Under the pieces are notes generated by a model, which made no database searches, was not told where the DNA came from, and worked only from the letters and a program-made list of their open reading frames with translations. From assembly GCA_965215345.1 (NCBI GenBank), contig CBDCDL010000001.1, positions 496,001 through 560,000 on the forward strand: DNA of 64,000 bases, given 5' to 3'. The translations under genes were made by a program, and so were the position numbers. Of this stretch, positions 35,487 to 46,460 are shown piece by piece. Every line of letters begins with the position of its first letter. Position 1 is the stretch's first letter. This DNA comes from CATQHW01 sp965215345 (lineage in GTDB: Bacteria > Spirochaetota > Spirochaetia > SZUA-6 > Bin103).

Positions 35487-37039
35487 CTGGTCTGTCGCGG
35501 TTGAAGACCAACAAGGTGCTCCGCGCCCTGCGCGACGAGGCCAACACTCCGCGGCGGCGTCTGGAAACCGCCGAACGGCGCGCTGCTCTGGCCATCCTGC
35601 GCGCGCACACGCCGATTCGCCACTTGGTCTCGCGGCACACTCGCGCGCTTCTGCGCCGCTACTTCGAAGCCGGGATGCTCACGACCCCGATTGCGCAACG
35701 GAAGGTCGATGATCGCTTCATCGAGCTGACGGAGGAGGAGCGGAACCTGTACGCGGCGGTCGAAGCGTACATCGCGAGCACCTACAACCAGGCGGCCGCC
35801 GCCGAGCGATCAGCGGTCGGGTTTGTGATGACGATCTACCGTCGGCGGCTTGCCAGCAGCTTCCGGGCGCTGTGCGCCACCCTGGAGCGGCATCTGGAGG
35901 CGATCGCGAGCGGGGACCGGGCGCACCTGTCCGGCCTCGACGAAGACGCGCCCGACGACGAAACGGCCGACGAATGGTTGGAGGCGGAAGAAATCGCGGA
36001 GCGCGAACGGCAGGCGCTCGACGCCGAGGAACGGGCCGACATCGAGCACCTGCTGAGCCGCGTGCGGCTGTTGCCGCCGGACAGCAAATGCTCGCACTTG
36101 GTGGAAGTCCTGGCTCGGCTCCGTCGCGACGGATACCGCCAAGCGATGGTCTTTACTCAGTACGCCGACACCATGGACTTCCTGCGCGATGAACTGAGCA
36201 ACGCCGGCGACTGGCGGCTGATGTGCTTCTCGGGGCGCGGTGGAGAGGTCCCGTCCGCGGACGGCTCATGGCGGGAAATCGGCAGAGACGACGCCAAGCG
36301 CCGCTTCCGAGACCGCGAGGCTGACATTCTGCTCTGCACCGACGCGGCCGCCGAAGGTCTGAACTTCCAGTTCTGCGGGGCGATCGTCAACTACGACATG
36401 CCCTGGAACCCGATGCGGGTCGAGCAGCGCATCGGCCGCATCGATCGCGTTGGCCAGGCCCATGCCACGATCCGCATTGTCAACCTGCACTACGAAGGCA
36501 CGGTCGAGACCGACGTATACCGCGCTCTCAGAGACCGCATCGGTCTGTTCGAGACGGTGGTCGGCCGCCTGCAACCGATCCTGGCCGAGTTGCCTCAAGC
36601 CATCGCCAACGCGGTCCTCCCGGACAGCGCGCGGGACGCCGAGGGCCGAGCCAACCTGGCGGATACGATCGAGCGTCGCGCTCTCGAAGCCGAAACCGGC
36701 GGCTTCGAGATCGACGCCGCTTTGGGCGACGACCTCACGATGCCGGAGCAGGCACCGTCGCCGGTCAACATGGACGACCTCGACCGGGTCATCGCCTCAG
36801 CCGACCTGATGCCACCTGGAGCCGACGTACAACCCCTGGGACGCCGCGAATACGGCCTGACGCTCCCCGGCATGTCCGAGCCGCTACGGGTCACGACCGA
36901 TCCCGCCTACTACGAGGAGAACGCCGAGAGCGTCGAGTTGTGGTCGCCCGGCAGTCCGTTGTTCGCGCCCCCCGAGTTCCTGCCGCCTGCCGATCAGTTG
37001 CCGCCCGATCGAACTCTCAAGGATATTCTGGAACGCTAA
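35417..37039 (+). CDS. SNF2-type helicase, C-terminal half only
   Basis: About 540 residues. The recognisable part starts near 35580 (RAHTPIRHLVSRHTRALLRRYF) and includes ELTEEERNLYAAVEAYIASTY, motif IV-V features MVFTQYADTMDFLRDEL and DAAAEGLNFQFCGAIVNYDMPW, and motif VI VEQRIGRIDRVGQ. The N-terminal RecA domain with Walker A and DEXX is missing. The first 55 codons (LTGLSRLKTNKVLRALRDEA, HTH-like) appear to be the tail of the DUF499 gene, so a deletion seems to have fused the two and removed what lay between. Without the first lobe it cannot be an active helicase. It may be expressed as a remnant. Confidence 0.75.
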   Translation: MARLFRSVESSYGAARAADVAHLTGLSRLKTNKVLRALRDEANTPRRRLETAERRAALAILRAHTPIRHLVSRHTRALLRRYFEAGMLTTPIAQRKVDDRFIELTEEERNLYAAVEAYIASTYNQAAAAERSAVGFVMTIYRRRLASSFRALCATLERHLEAIASGDRAHLSGLDEDAPDDETADEWLEAEEIAERERQALDAEERADIEHLLSRVRLLPPDSKCSHLVEVLARLRRDGYRQAMVFTQYADTMDFLRDELSNAGDWRLMCFSGRGGEVPSADGSWREIGRDDAKRRFRDREADILLCTDAAAEGLNFQFCGAIVNYDMPWNPMRVEQRIGRIDRVGQAHATIRIVNLHYEGTVETDVYRALRDRIGLFETVVGRLQPILAELPQAIANAVLPDSARDAEGRANLADTIERRALEAETGGFEIDAALGDDLTMPEQAPSPVNMDDLDRVIASADLMPPGADVQPLGRREYGLTLPGMSEPLRVTTDPAYYEENAESVELWSPGSPLFAPPEFLPPADQLPPDRTLKDILER

Positions 37040-37043
37040 CTCA

Positions 37044-38450
37044 ATGCAGCAGTATTCACCATTCGACAAACCCTTCCACGAATTGCGGCCTCATGACCTT
37101 GCAGTCCTCCGGTCCGTAAGCGAGGGCTGGTACGTGGATTACAAGAGGGATTTGATAAACGCTGGCGCCATGGCAAAGGCCGTGTCCGCGTTCGCGAACA
37201 CCTATGGAGGTTGGCTGTTTCTCGGCGTTCGCGAACACAGCAAGGACGATCCAGTAGCGGGTGACTTTCCGGGTCTTTGCGAAAGAGAGGTAGATGTCGC
37301 GCAGCAGCGCTTGCGCCAGTCGGCCGCTGACCACTTAAACCCGACTCCATTCTTCCAGGTCAGGGTCTTGCGAGGTCCCTGTGTTGAGATCGGGCTCGAC
37401 GACGAGGCATCGGTAGTCGTAGTCGAAGTTCCGCAAAGTCAGATTGCACCTCATATACATAAAGACGGTCGCATTTATAGGCGTGTCGCGGATGGGTCGG
37501 AACCCAAGCCCGAGACGGACCGGTTCCTCCTCGATCAGCTTTCGCGCCGCGCTGAACCTATTCGCAAGATGACCCGCGAATGGGTGGAGCGCGATCCCGA
37601 ATTCTCCGAGGCCGAAGGCGAGCTGCCGTATGTACGCCTGCTATTCTGTGTGGATCCTTGGCGTCAGGGTGAGACTATTCTCGACAGTCCACTCGCTCAG
37701 ATCAGGGACATCATGAGTGGTGATCAGGAGGCAGGCCTTCCTTCGGTGCCCTTCGACACGGTCTACCCCATGGCAGGAGGAGTCGTTGCCCGGCAAGTCA
37801 ATAACAACAATCCTCACAACTACACAATGACGTGGAGGATGGGGCGTGACCTCCGGTGCGAAATCGTCTTGCCACTGCCGTTCTACGCGACAGACTCTCT
37901 TGATGAGCTACGTATAGAACTTGAAGGCTATCAGCACGCGGAGCTCTTTATGGATATTCTGAGGAGGCAAGGGCATGTTCAGCCCCGAGTGGCCGACCTA
38001 AATTTCCTGATGAACACGCTCATCGGCGGGGTATCGCAGTACCGACGTCTGCTGGATTTGGCTGGAGAGAAACGACAGCTCTATGTGAAGGCACGAGTGA
38101 TCAACGCTTGGCGAATAGTGCCTTTCATCGACGCTGAGACGATCCTGAACGAGTTTCGTCAGCATGGATTGCCGATGATCATGGACAGTACGGTCACGGT
38201 GCCGGAAGGCTATGAACCCGACTCCTTTGCGATGATTGGAGAAGATCGGCCCGAGGATATAGATAGTAAGTATGCCGCTGTTCAAGCCGTCCTGGCGTTT
38301 GAGTCAATAGCCACGGCGTTCGGCATTCCCGCGGTCGAGGGCGCGAACAGGCGACAGCAAATTGGGACTCGGTATTCCGAGTTCTTCGCTACCGGTGCCC
38401 GTGCAACGAACGTTCAACACAATCGTAACGAACGACGTTCTGAGTGGTGA
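37044..38450 (+). CDS. AlbA_2/Schlafen-like putative DNA-binding domain protein
   Basis: 468 residues. The N-terminal 150 residues form an AlbA_2 (Schlafen) domain: EGWYVDYKRDLI supplies the conserved E-x-K-like core, then AKAVSAFANTYGGWLFLGVRE, and IAPHIHKDGRIYRRVADGSEP ends it. The rest is unrecognised, with a helical middle. GC is lower than in the flanking high-GC genes, and codon use differs, pointing to a separate origin. It lies 4 bases after the helicase remnant on the same strand. AlbA_2 proteins are found as transcriptional regulators and as parts of defence systems; here the context favours the latter. Confidence 0.72.
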   Translation: MQQYSPFDKPFHELRPHDLAVLRSVSEGWYVDYKRDLINAGAMAKAVSAFANTYGGWLFLGVREHSKDDPVAGDFPGLCEREVDVAQQRLRQSAADHLNPTPFFQVRVLRGPCVEIGLDDEASVVVVEVPQSQIAPHIHKDGRIYRRVADGSEPKPETDRFLLDQLSRRAEPIRKMTREWVERDPEFSEAEGELPYVRLLFCVDPWRQGETILDSPLAQIRDIMSGDQEAGLPSVPFDTVYPMAGGVVARQVNNNNPHNYTMTWRMGRDLRCEIVLPLPFYATDSLDELRIELEGYQHAELFMDILRRQGHVQPRVADLNFLMNTLIGGVSQYRRLLDLAGEKRQLYVKARVINAWRIVPFIDAETILNEFRQHGLPMIMDSTVTVPEGYEPDSFAMIGEDRPEDIDSKYAAVQAVLAFESIATAFGIPAVEGANRRQQIGTRYSEFFATGARATNVQHNRNERRSEW

Positions 38451-38863
38451 ACAGGGAGAGTTGAACCAGACACGGCCGGCGGTGCGAACCGAGTCGACGG
38501 CCAGCCAAGGGCAAGCGCAAGCGCGAACTGAAATGCTGGCTGGGTTACCGAAGCTCTACAGGGCCGCCGTCTGCGGATGGTCGTCAGGCATGTTCGGCGT
38601 GAACCGAGTTTCCGGGAAAGGTCGCCCGTTCGGTTCAGGAAGGCACACCAGCATAAGTATGCTGCACAGACATTATGCTCCAACAGCATAGTAATGGTGT
38701 CGACTGGTGGAGAGTTCGGGTGACTTGGCCGGACATGGACGCCCTTTGGCGACGCGGAAGCCGACGCCCATGGAGCAGCCGCTGAACTCCCGGCGGGTCA
38801 TCGGTTGGAGGTATCCGACCTCGCCGAAACAGCGACCATCGCGGTCCGAGAGGTCCCCCGGGT
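38451..38863. other. Gene-free stretch in the defence-type island
   Basis: No frame reads convincingly. On the minus strand 38673-38876 encodes a short GYLQP...GFRVAK piece that faintly resembles the end of a formylglycine-generating-enzyme domain, too weak to call. A small inverted repeat TATGCTG/CAGCATA lies around 38658-38690. Confidence 0.4.
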
Positions 38864-40460
38864 TCACATGCCCCACACCGTGACCGGTGCGCCCGCTCCG
38901 GGTCGCGCATCACGGCGGAAGATCTTCTCCTCCCAACTCCGCTCCGCCGACCGGTCGAACACGATGAGGTGGCCGGCCTCCGCCGCGCACCGGTCGATGT
39001 AGGCACGCGTCTGAACCAACCCCTCTTCGATCGTCCGCTCCAGGTCCCCGTGCCGCACCTTGCACTCCACCACCCAGCGCCGTTCGCGCTCGCCCTGCGG
39101 CCACACGATCAGCAGGTCCGTGCGACCGCTCCCCAGCGCGTACTCCCGCTCGATCCGCCCGCCGCCGTTGACGATGCGCTGCAGATGCGCCTGCAGCAGC
39201 AACTGGGGGCCCGCCTCGTGGTACTGCTCGAAGCGCTGCACCCAGTGCTCGGAGTGCTCCCGGAAGAACGCCTGGAACGCCGCTATCAAGCCCGGCACGT
39301 CCAGGCTGCCGGCGGCGTCGACGTACCACGCCATCTCCTGCGGCAGCCCGGCCTGGACGGCGTAGTTCAGGTGGCGCGGCACCACCTCGGCGTAGATCGG
39401 GTTGGAGATGCGCGGCCGGCCCGCCCACGTCCTGCGTGACCAGGCCCAGGTCGTGGACGTAGGCGAGGTCTTCGTCCGACCACGCCTGCTGGCCGGCGCC
39501 GGCCAGGATCGGCTCGATCACGCGGCGCACGCGCTCCTCGCGGAGCTTGTTCGCCAGGTCGTCGATGTGGGTGTCACGGCGCAGGATCAGCCGCTCCTGC
39601 GCCGCGACGACGGCGTCCGCCGTGATCGGGAGCGCGCGGTCGCGCTCGGGCTTGTGGCGGAAGCAGGCGTCGTAGCACAGCGCGTTCACCAGCCACGGCT
39701 GGCCCCGGCAGTGCGCGCGCCGATCAACTCCTGCGCCTCCTCCGTGAACGCCTGCCCGGTCTCGGCCGTGTGCTGCGCCAGCAGTGCCCGGATCTCCTGA
39801 TCGGAGAAATCGCCCCAGCCGCAGCGACTCCGACTTGATGTTGAAGGCACTGCCGCCGAGCACGAGCCGGTCTTCGGTGGACGAGTGGATGCGATAGTCG
39901 CGCACGTCGCGCACCCCGCACAGGACGATGCTGTGCGGGAAGCGCGCTGGGCGGTCGACGTAGCCGGTGCGCAACTGCCGCAGCACGGCCAGCAGGGTGT
40001 CGCCCACCAGCGCGTCGATCTCGTCGATCAGCAACACCAGCGGGCGCGGGTCGGCCATGCTCCAACGCAGCAACGCGTGCCGCAGTGCCTGACCCGGCCC
40101 CACTCGCTCCAGCACTCCGGGCCAGAGGTCCTCCAGCGTCTCGTCGCCCAGGGTCACGCTTGCCTGCAGCGCCAGCTCGGCAAGCACGGTGCGCATGCCC
40201 TCCGCCACGTTCTCGCGCATCGCCTGGCCATCCTCGACGTTGGCGTACACGCACCGGTAGTCCCCCGCGGTTCCCTCGTTCAGGAGGTCGCGCAGCGCGA
40301 GCAGCGCCGAGGTCTTGCCGGTCTGCCGCGGCGCGTGCAGCACGAAGTACTTCTTGTCCCGCACGAGGCCGAGCATCTCGTCCAGATCGATCCGTTCCAG
40401 CGGCGGGATGTGGTAGTGGTCCTGCGTATCGATCGGGCCTGTGGTGTTGAACGTGCGCAC
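38864..40460 (-). pseudogene. AAA ATPase fused to a PD-(D/E)XK nuclease-like domain, frameshifted
   Basis: Reads as one protein if single-base insertions near 39812, 39703 and 39420 are ignored. The N-terminus has Walker A HAPRQTGKTSALLALRD (residues ~44-60) and Walker B LVLLIDEIDALVGD (~145), a pattern of AAA-ATPase_like proteins. The last 170 residues (in a different frame, ending at 38864) have AFQAFFREHSEHWV, GSGRTDLLIVWPQGERERRWVVECKV with the D...E-x-K nuclease core, and a following QTRAYIDRCAAEAGHLIVFD. All three indels are in G/C runs. Family members are common in bacteroidetes and spirochaetes as accessory genes with unknown roles. Confidence 0.8.
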
Positions 40461-40470
40461 GCCGGCGCCA

Positions 40471-40504
40471 TTGTCGTGGCGCGTGGCGTGCCTGTCATCC
40501 TCGC
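40471..40504. repeat. 34-bp dispersed repeat, copy 2
   Basis: Matches 27077-27110 at 31 of 34 bases; intergenic, between the AAA ATPase start and the end of the DsbA-like gene. Confidence 0.6.
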
Positions 40505-40521
40505 GGCGTGGACCGAGAGGA

Positions 40522-41562
40522 TCAGCGTGCGCCCAGGCGTTCTAGCTCGTCGTCGATGGTGGCGGCGATCGTCTCGAAAGGGGCCGCTCCGGTCAGCGGG
40601 CGTCCGTTCACGAACAGCGCGGGCGTTCCCGAGACCCCCGCCGCGGCGGCCGCGCGGATGTCGTCCCGCACCGTCTCGTCGTGGCGGCCGGAGTCGAGAC
40701 AGGCGTCGAACGCCGCGCGGTCCAGCCCGATGCGGCCGGCCTTGTCCTTGAGATCGGGCACCGACAACGCGGCCTGCTCGGCAAACATCAGGTCGTGCAT
40801 CTCCCAGAACAGGCCCTGCTCGCCGGCGCAGAGCGACGCCTCGGCGGCCTTCTGCGCGTTGGCGTGGATGTTAGCCAGCGGGTAGTGGCGGTAGACGAGC
40901 CGCAGCCTGTCCCCGTACTCGCGCTTGGCGCGCTGCAGGGCCGGCTGAACCCTCGCGCAGAACGGGCACTCGAAGTCCGAGAACTCGACGATGGTCACCG
41001 GCGCGTCCTGCGGTCCCAGGGTCGCGAAGCCGTCGGCGGCGATCTCCACGCGGAAGGGTTCGAGCCGGTAGTCGACGGCGAACCGCTGTTCCAGCACGCC
41101 GAGAAACTCCGCCTCGGCCTGTTGCTCCGCCTGCTGCCTGAGGAAGTCGCGAATCTGACCCGCCACGGCCCCCAGCGCGTACGGGATGCGGCTCTGGTTC
41201 TCCTTGTAGAACGCCTCGACCGCGGCGTCCTTGATCGGCGGCACCGACTCGTAGACCGACGCCAGTATCGCCTGCCCGGTCATGCCGGTACGGGCGGCCT
41301 CCAGGTCGAGCAGGCGCTCGTGCACGAGCTGACGGAGGAACGTCTGCAGCACCTCGGCGTGACTCTGGTCCGCTTCGACCTGGCAGCGCAGGCGTTCGAG
41401 CTCGGTCTCCTCCAGGGAGAACGACGCCACCGTCAGGAGCTCGGCGCGCTGCACGGACTCCTCACCGATGGTCGCCACCACGTCGCCGTCCGCCCACACG
41501 GTCAGAGCGCTGGCGAACAGGAGCGCAAGAGCGAGCCGCAACGGGCGGGCGGCACGGAGCAT
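40522..41562 (-). CDS. Periplasmic DsbA-type thioredoxin protein with N-terminal SurA-like segment
   Basis: About 346 residues. Signal peptide MLRAARPLRLALALLFASAL followed by TVWADG. Residues ~28-170 resemble the SurA N-terminal chaperone segment (VQRAELLTVASFSLEETEL...). The thioredoxin/DsbA domain begins near residue 180 with VTIVEFSDFECPFCARVQPAL (active site CPFC) and ends with the cis-Pro loop GVSGTPALFVNGRPLTGA. ATG 41562 is the start; it lies just after the 33-bp repeat that separates it from CopA. It probably protects or supplies thiols to periplasmic proteins in the copper locus. Confidence 0.88.
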   Translation of the reverse strand: MLRAARPLRLALALLFASALTVWADGDVVATIGEESVQRAELLTVASFSLEETELERLRCQVEADQSHAEVLQTFLRQLVHERLLDLEAARTGMTGQAILASVYESVPPIKDAAVEAFYKENQSRIPYALGAVAGQIRDFLRQQAEQQAEAEFLGVLEQRFAVDYRLEPFRVEIAADGFATLGPQDAPVTIVEFSDFECPFCARVQPALQRAKREYGDRLRLVYRHYPLANIHANAQKAAEASLCAGEQGLFWEMHDLMFAEQAALSVPDLKDKAGRIGLDRAAFDACLDSGRHDETVRDDIRAAAAAGVSGTPALFVNGRPLTGAAPFETIAATIDDELERLGAR

Positions 41563-41588
41563 CACTCTTCGAGTGAGGTTCCCTCCGC

Positions 41589-41594
<6 letters not shown>
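41562..41594. repeat. 33-bp hairpin repeat, copy 2 (copA/DsbA-like junction)
   Basis: 32 of 33 bases match 12507-12539. It fills the space between the copA stop (41589-41591) and the DsbA-like ATG (41560-41562), so it is an intergenic spacer that carries the copA stop. Confidence 0.8.
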
Positions 41595-43886
<2,292 letters not shown>

Positions 43887-43901
43887 GGGGTCATACCGTC
43901 A

Positions 43902-43925
43902 ACCTTCCAGGGACCGGAAGGTCAA
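43902..43925 (-). promoter_or_regulatory. CueR/MerR-type operator of copA
   Basis: ACCTTCC-N7-GGAAGGT is a perfect inverted repeat (43902-43922), the consensus shape of Cu(I)-responsive CueR sites, overlapped by a TTGACC -35 at 43925-43920. The long spacer expected for MerR-type promoters leads to a GGTATG-like -10 close to the ATG, so the leader would be very short. It overlaps the stop codon of the GH36 gene. Confidence 0.75.
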
Positions 43926-45931
43926 GGGGCAGAGCGACGTGAATCCACTCGATATGAAAGCAGCTTGGCCGACTCCGGCTGCAGCGCGACCGACAGCCCG
44001 CGGGCTAGCTGCTCACCGGTCAGGCTCTCCCCGACACCGGAGCTCTCGTCTGTCACCAAGTAGCGGGCCGCCGGGTCCACGGCTCGAAGGGCAATCCGCT
44101 GTTCGTCCCTGTCCCCCGCGACACGAAAGGCGAAGATGATGCCCTCCTCGGATCCCGCGGCAAACTGCATGACGTTCCAGTCTGCCTCCGACTGGGGCTG
44201 CGGCAGCAGCCGGTAGTAGTCGAGCATCAACAGATGGCGTACCCGCTTGTAGACGTCGATCCAGTGGCGTGCGCGCTCCCTGGCCTCGGCCGGCCATTCG
44301 GAAATCGTGCCGTGCAGGAAGAGCTCTCCCGCCATGCGGCTCAGAAACGAGAGATCGGTGAGCTTCGCGTCGGGGTGGAGCGTCATGCCGGGCCGGTCGC
44401 GCAGGCCCTTGCTCGGCGGCCATCCCAGGGAGCTGCCGAGGTAGTTGGCGGGGAAGAACGCGTTACCGCCGGCCTGCATCGCGTGGTAGGTGTGCGGATC
44501 GGCGTTGCTGTCGCTGCACCAGCAGGCATGGTGTCGCCGCATGGTGCCGAAGTCCAGCCGCTGGCCGCCTCCGGCGCAGCACTCGAGCATCAACGACGGG
44601 TGGCGCTCGGCAAGCGTCTCCCATACCCGGTAGAGCCCCGCCAGGTGCGCGAACTTCACCTTGAGCGTCGGGTCCACGCTCCGGAAGATGGGGTGCCCGT
44701 CCATGTTGTAGTCCCAGCGTAAGTAGCGCACGCGGTAGCGCTCGATGAGGCCGCCCAGGAGCTCCAGGTAGTGGTCGCAGGCCTCCGGGAGACTGAAGTT
44801 GTAGAGCCGGCGGTGCGGGGTCCAGGCGCTGCCGAGCTCCGGCTCGTAGAAGAACTCGGGGTGCTCCCGCAGGATCCAGGTGCCGGGCTCGGCCTCCGCG
44901 TCGATGAAGAGCCCGAAGCGCATGCCCTGTTCCTCGACCCGGCCGACCACCCGCTCCAACCCGTCGGGAAACTTGGCGGGGTCGGGGTACCAGTTGCCGC
45001 ATCCGCCGGGGAACCGGCCCTCGTACCAGGCGTCGTCGACGATGAACACCTCGACCCCCAGCTCGGCGGCGGTGTCGATCTGGGGGTAGATGTCGCGGTT
45101 CGTGTACGGCGCCTGGATGCCGGGCCAGATGGTGTAGGCCACCGGCGGCACCACCTGGCGCCCTTCGTAGCGGGGCGTTACGTGCTCCCTGATGTAGGCG
45201 CGGCTCCGGTTGGTCGCCTGCTCGAAACCCTCCTCGAAGAAGATCACGTGGGCCGGCGGCAGATCGAGGGATTCGCCGGGCGCCAGCACCAGGTCGCGCA
45301 CCGCCGGTCCCGCCTCGGCAACCAGGACCTGGTCATCCGGCTCGTAACGGACGCTCATCGTCCAGCCGGCGGACCACTCCAGCCCGATGATGAAGCCTGC
45401 GCCATCCGGCTCGATGTCGGGGCTGACGAAGACGATGGGCAGATCCTTTGTGGAGGACTGGTCGCCCTCCGCCGACAGCTCGACACCGTGGCGTGAGTGG
45501 GGGAACTGCAGGAGGTCGCGTCGCGTCCAGTAGGCGCCGCGCGGCGGAAAGCCGCCGCCGGGGTCGCCACCGCCGGCGGAGCTCATCACGCGCGGCGGGG
45601 TGCGGATGTCGCCGATCGACAGCAACAGCGGGAAGAGGGCGGTGACCGGCTGGAGAGCGGCGCCACCGGTGTTGGTGAGCGTCGTCCGATAGACGGCGAA
45701 GCCGGCCTCGGGCTCGACGCGAACATGCACGGCCGCTTCGAGCCCGCGGTCCGACGCGAGCCTGAGCAGCGTGCGATCGCCGGCCTCGTCTGCCTCCTCG
45801 AGTGAGTGCCAGGAGAGGAGGCGCTCGGCGACCCTCACGCCGAAGCCCGGTCCGTTCCGCAGCCTGTCGGCCAGATCTCCCGGTGCCGCGCGCCGCAGGA
45901 GGTCGACCACGGTCCGGGTCGGCTCGGTCAT
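43922..45931 (-). CDS. GH36 alpha-galactosidase-like glycoside hydrolase
   Basis: 669 residues, cytosolic (no signal peptide). After a beta-sandwich N-domain, the TIM barrel includes IDTAAELGVEVFIVDDAWYEGRFPGG, split here as GVEVFIVDDAWYEG near residue 320, then RYLRWDYNMDGH with the nucleophile Asp, and HACWCSDSNADPHTYHAMQ with the acid/base Asp. These are the diagnostic GH36 motifs. The gene starts at ATG 45931, facing away from the merR gene, and its stop lies inside the copA operator. It sits between merR and copA, which is odd, and may hydrolyse imported alpha-galactosides together with the GH4 enzyme. Confidence 0.87.
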   Translation of the reverse strand: MTEPTRTVVDLLRRAAPGDLADRLRNGPGFGVRVAERLLSWHSLEEADEAGDRTLLRLASDRGLEAAVHVRVEPEAGFAVYRTTLTNTGGAALQPVTALFPLLLSIGDIRTPPRVMSSAGGGDPGGGFPPRGAYWTRRDLLQFPHSRHGVELSAEGDQSSTKDLPIVFVSPDIEPDGAGFIIGLEWSAGWTMSVRYEPDDQVLVAEAGPAVRDLVLAPGESLDLPPAHVIFFEEGFEQATNRSRAYIREHVTPRYEGRQVVPPVAYTIWPGIQAPYTNRDIYPQIDTAAELGVEVFIVDDAWYEGRFPGGCGNWYPDPAKFPDGLERVVGRVEEQGMRFGLFIDAEAEPGTWILREHPEFFYEPELGSAWTPHRRLYNFSLPEACDHYLELLGGLIERYRVRYLRWDYNMDGHPIFRSVDPTLKVKFAHLAGLYRVWETLAERHPSLMLECCAGGGQRLDFGTMRRHHACWCSDSNADPHTYHAMQAGGNAFFPANYLGSSLGWPPSKGLRDRPGMTLHPDAKLTDLSFLSRMAGELFLHGTISEWPAEARERARHWIDVYKRVRHLLMLDYYRLLPQPQSEADWNVMQFAAGSEEGIIFAFRVAGDRDEQRIALRAVDPAARYLVTDESSGVGESLTGEQLARGLSVALQPESAKLLSYRVDSRRSAP

Positions 45932-46007
45932 GGTTGCCCCAGACTCTACGACCGACGCGTGCCACCCGCAAATCGTGGCCGGCCATCCGCCCGGTTCAGG
46001 CAGGGGG

Positions 46008-46036
46008 TTGACCTTCCAGTCACTGGAATGTGTTCT
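46008..46036 (+). promoter_or_regulatory. MerR-type operator/promoter of the cueR operon
   Basis: ACCTTCC-N7-GGAATGT (46011-46031), a degenerate version of the copA operator, with TTGACC as -35 at 46008-46013 and TGTTCT or TTCTTT as -10. It is 23 bases from the cueR GTG. The shared half-site ACCTTCC shows both promoters answer to the same regulator. Confidence 0.65.
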
Positions 46037-46058
46037 TTCGATCCCGGAGGGTGCAGTC

Positions 46059-46460
46059 GTGAACATCGGCGAAGTCGCGGAGGCGTGCGGTCTGCCCGCC
46101 AAGACGATTCGGTACTACGAGGAGATCGGCCTGGTCACCCCGGACCGGAAGGCAAACGGCTATCGCGATTTTCCGGAGGCGGAGGGGCACAAGCTCGCCT
46201 TCGTGGCGCGGGCGCGATCGCTCGGCTTCTCGATCGAGGATTGCCGCGCGCTGCTCGCGCTGTACGACGATCCTCACCGCGCGAGCAGCGACGTCCGGGA
46301 GATCGTGCGGAGCCATGCCCGCGGCATCGATCGCAAGATCGCGGAGCTCCAGGGCATGCGCGACACGCTCAACCATTTGGTGGAGCGCTGTCAGGGCGAT
46401 GAGCGCCCGGAGTGTCCGATCCTGGACGACCTGGCGAGCGCGCCGGGGACAAGGCGATGA
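46059..46460 (+). CDS. cueR: MerR-family Cu(I)-responsive regulator (CueR-like)
   Basis: 133 residues. HTH: NIGEVAEACGLPAKTIRYYEEIGLV (begins at residue 2), then a winged segment YRDFPEAEGHKLAFVARARSLGF and a dimerisation helix. The metal loop is CQGDERPEC, Cys-x7-Cys, matching the Cu(I)/Ag(I)/Au(I) branch, not the Zn or Hg one. GTG 46059 has GGAGGG 8 bases upstream. It is the first gene of a plus-strand operon with the cytochrome and probably controls copA as well as itself. Confidence 0.9.
   Translation: MNIGEVAEACGLPAKTIRYYEEIGLVTPDRKANGYRDFPEAEGHKLAFVARARSLGFSIEDCRALLALYDDPHRASSDVREIVRSHARGIDRKIAELQGMRDTLNHLVERCQGDERPECPILDDLASAPGTRR

Noticed and set aside
38414..38689. Short minus-strand frame between AlbA_2 and AAA genes
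   Set aside because: No motif, composition unlike coding, overlaps the end of the AlbA_2 gene.
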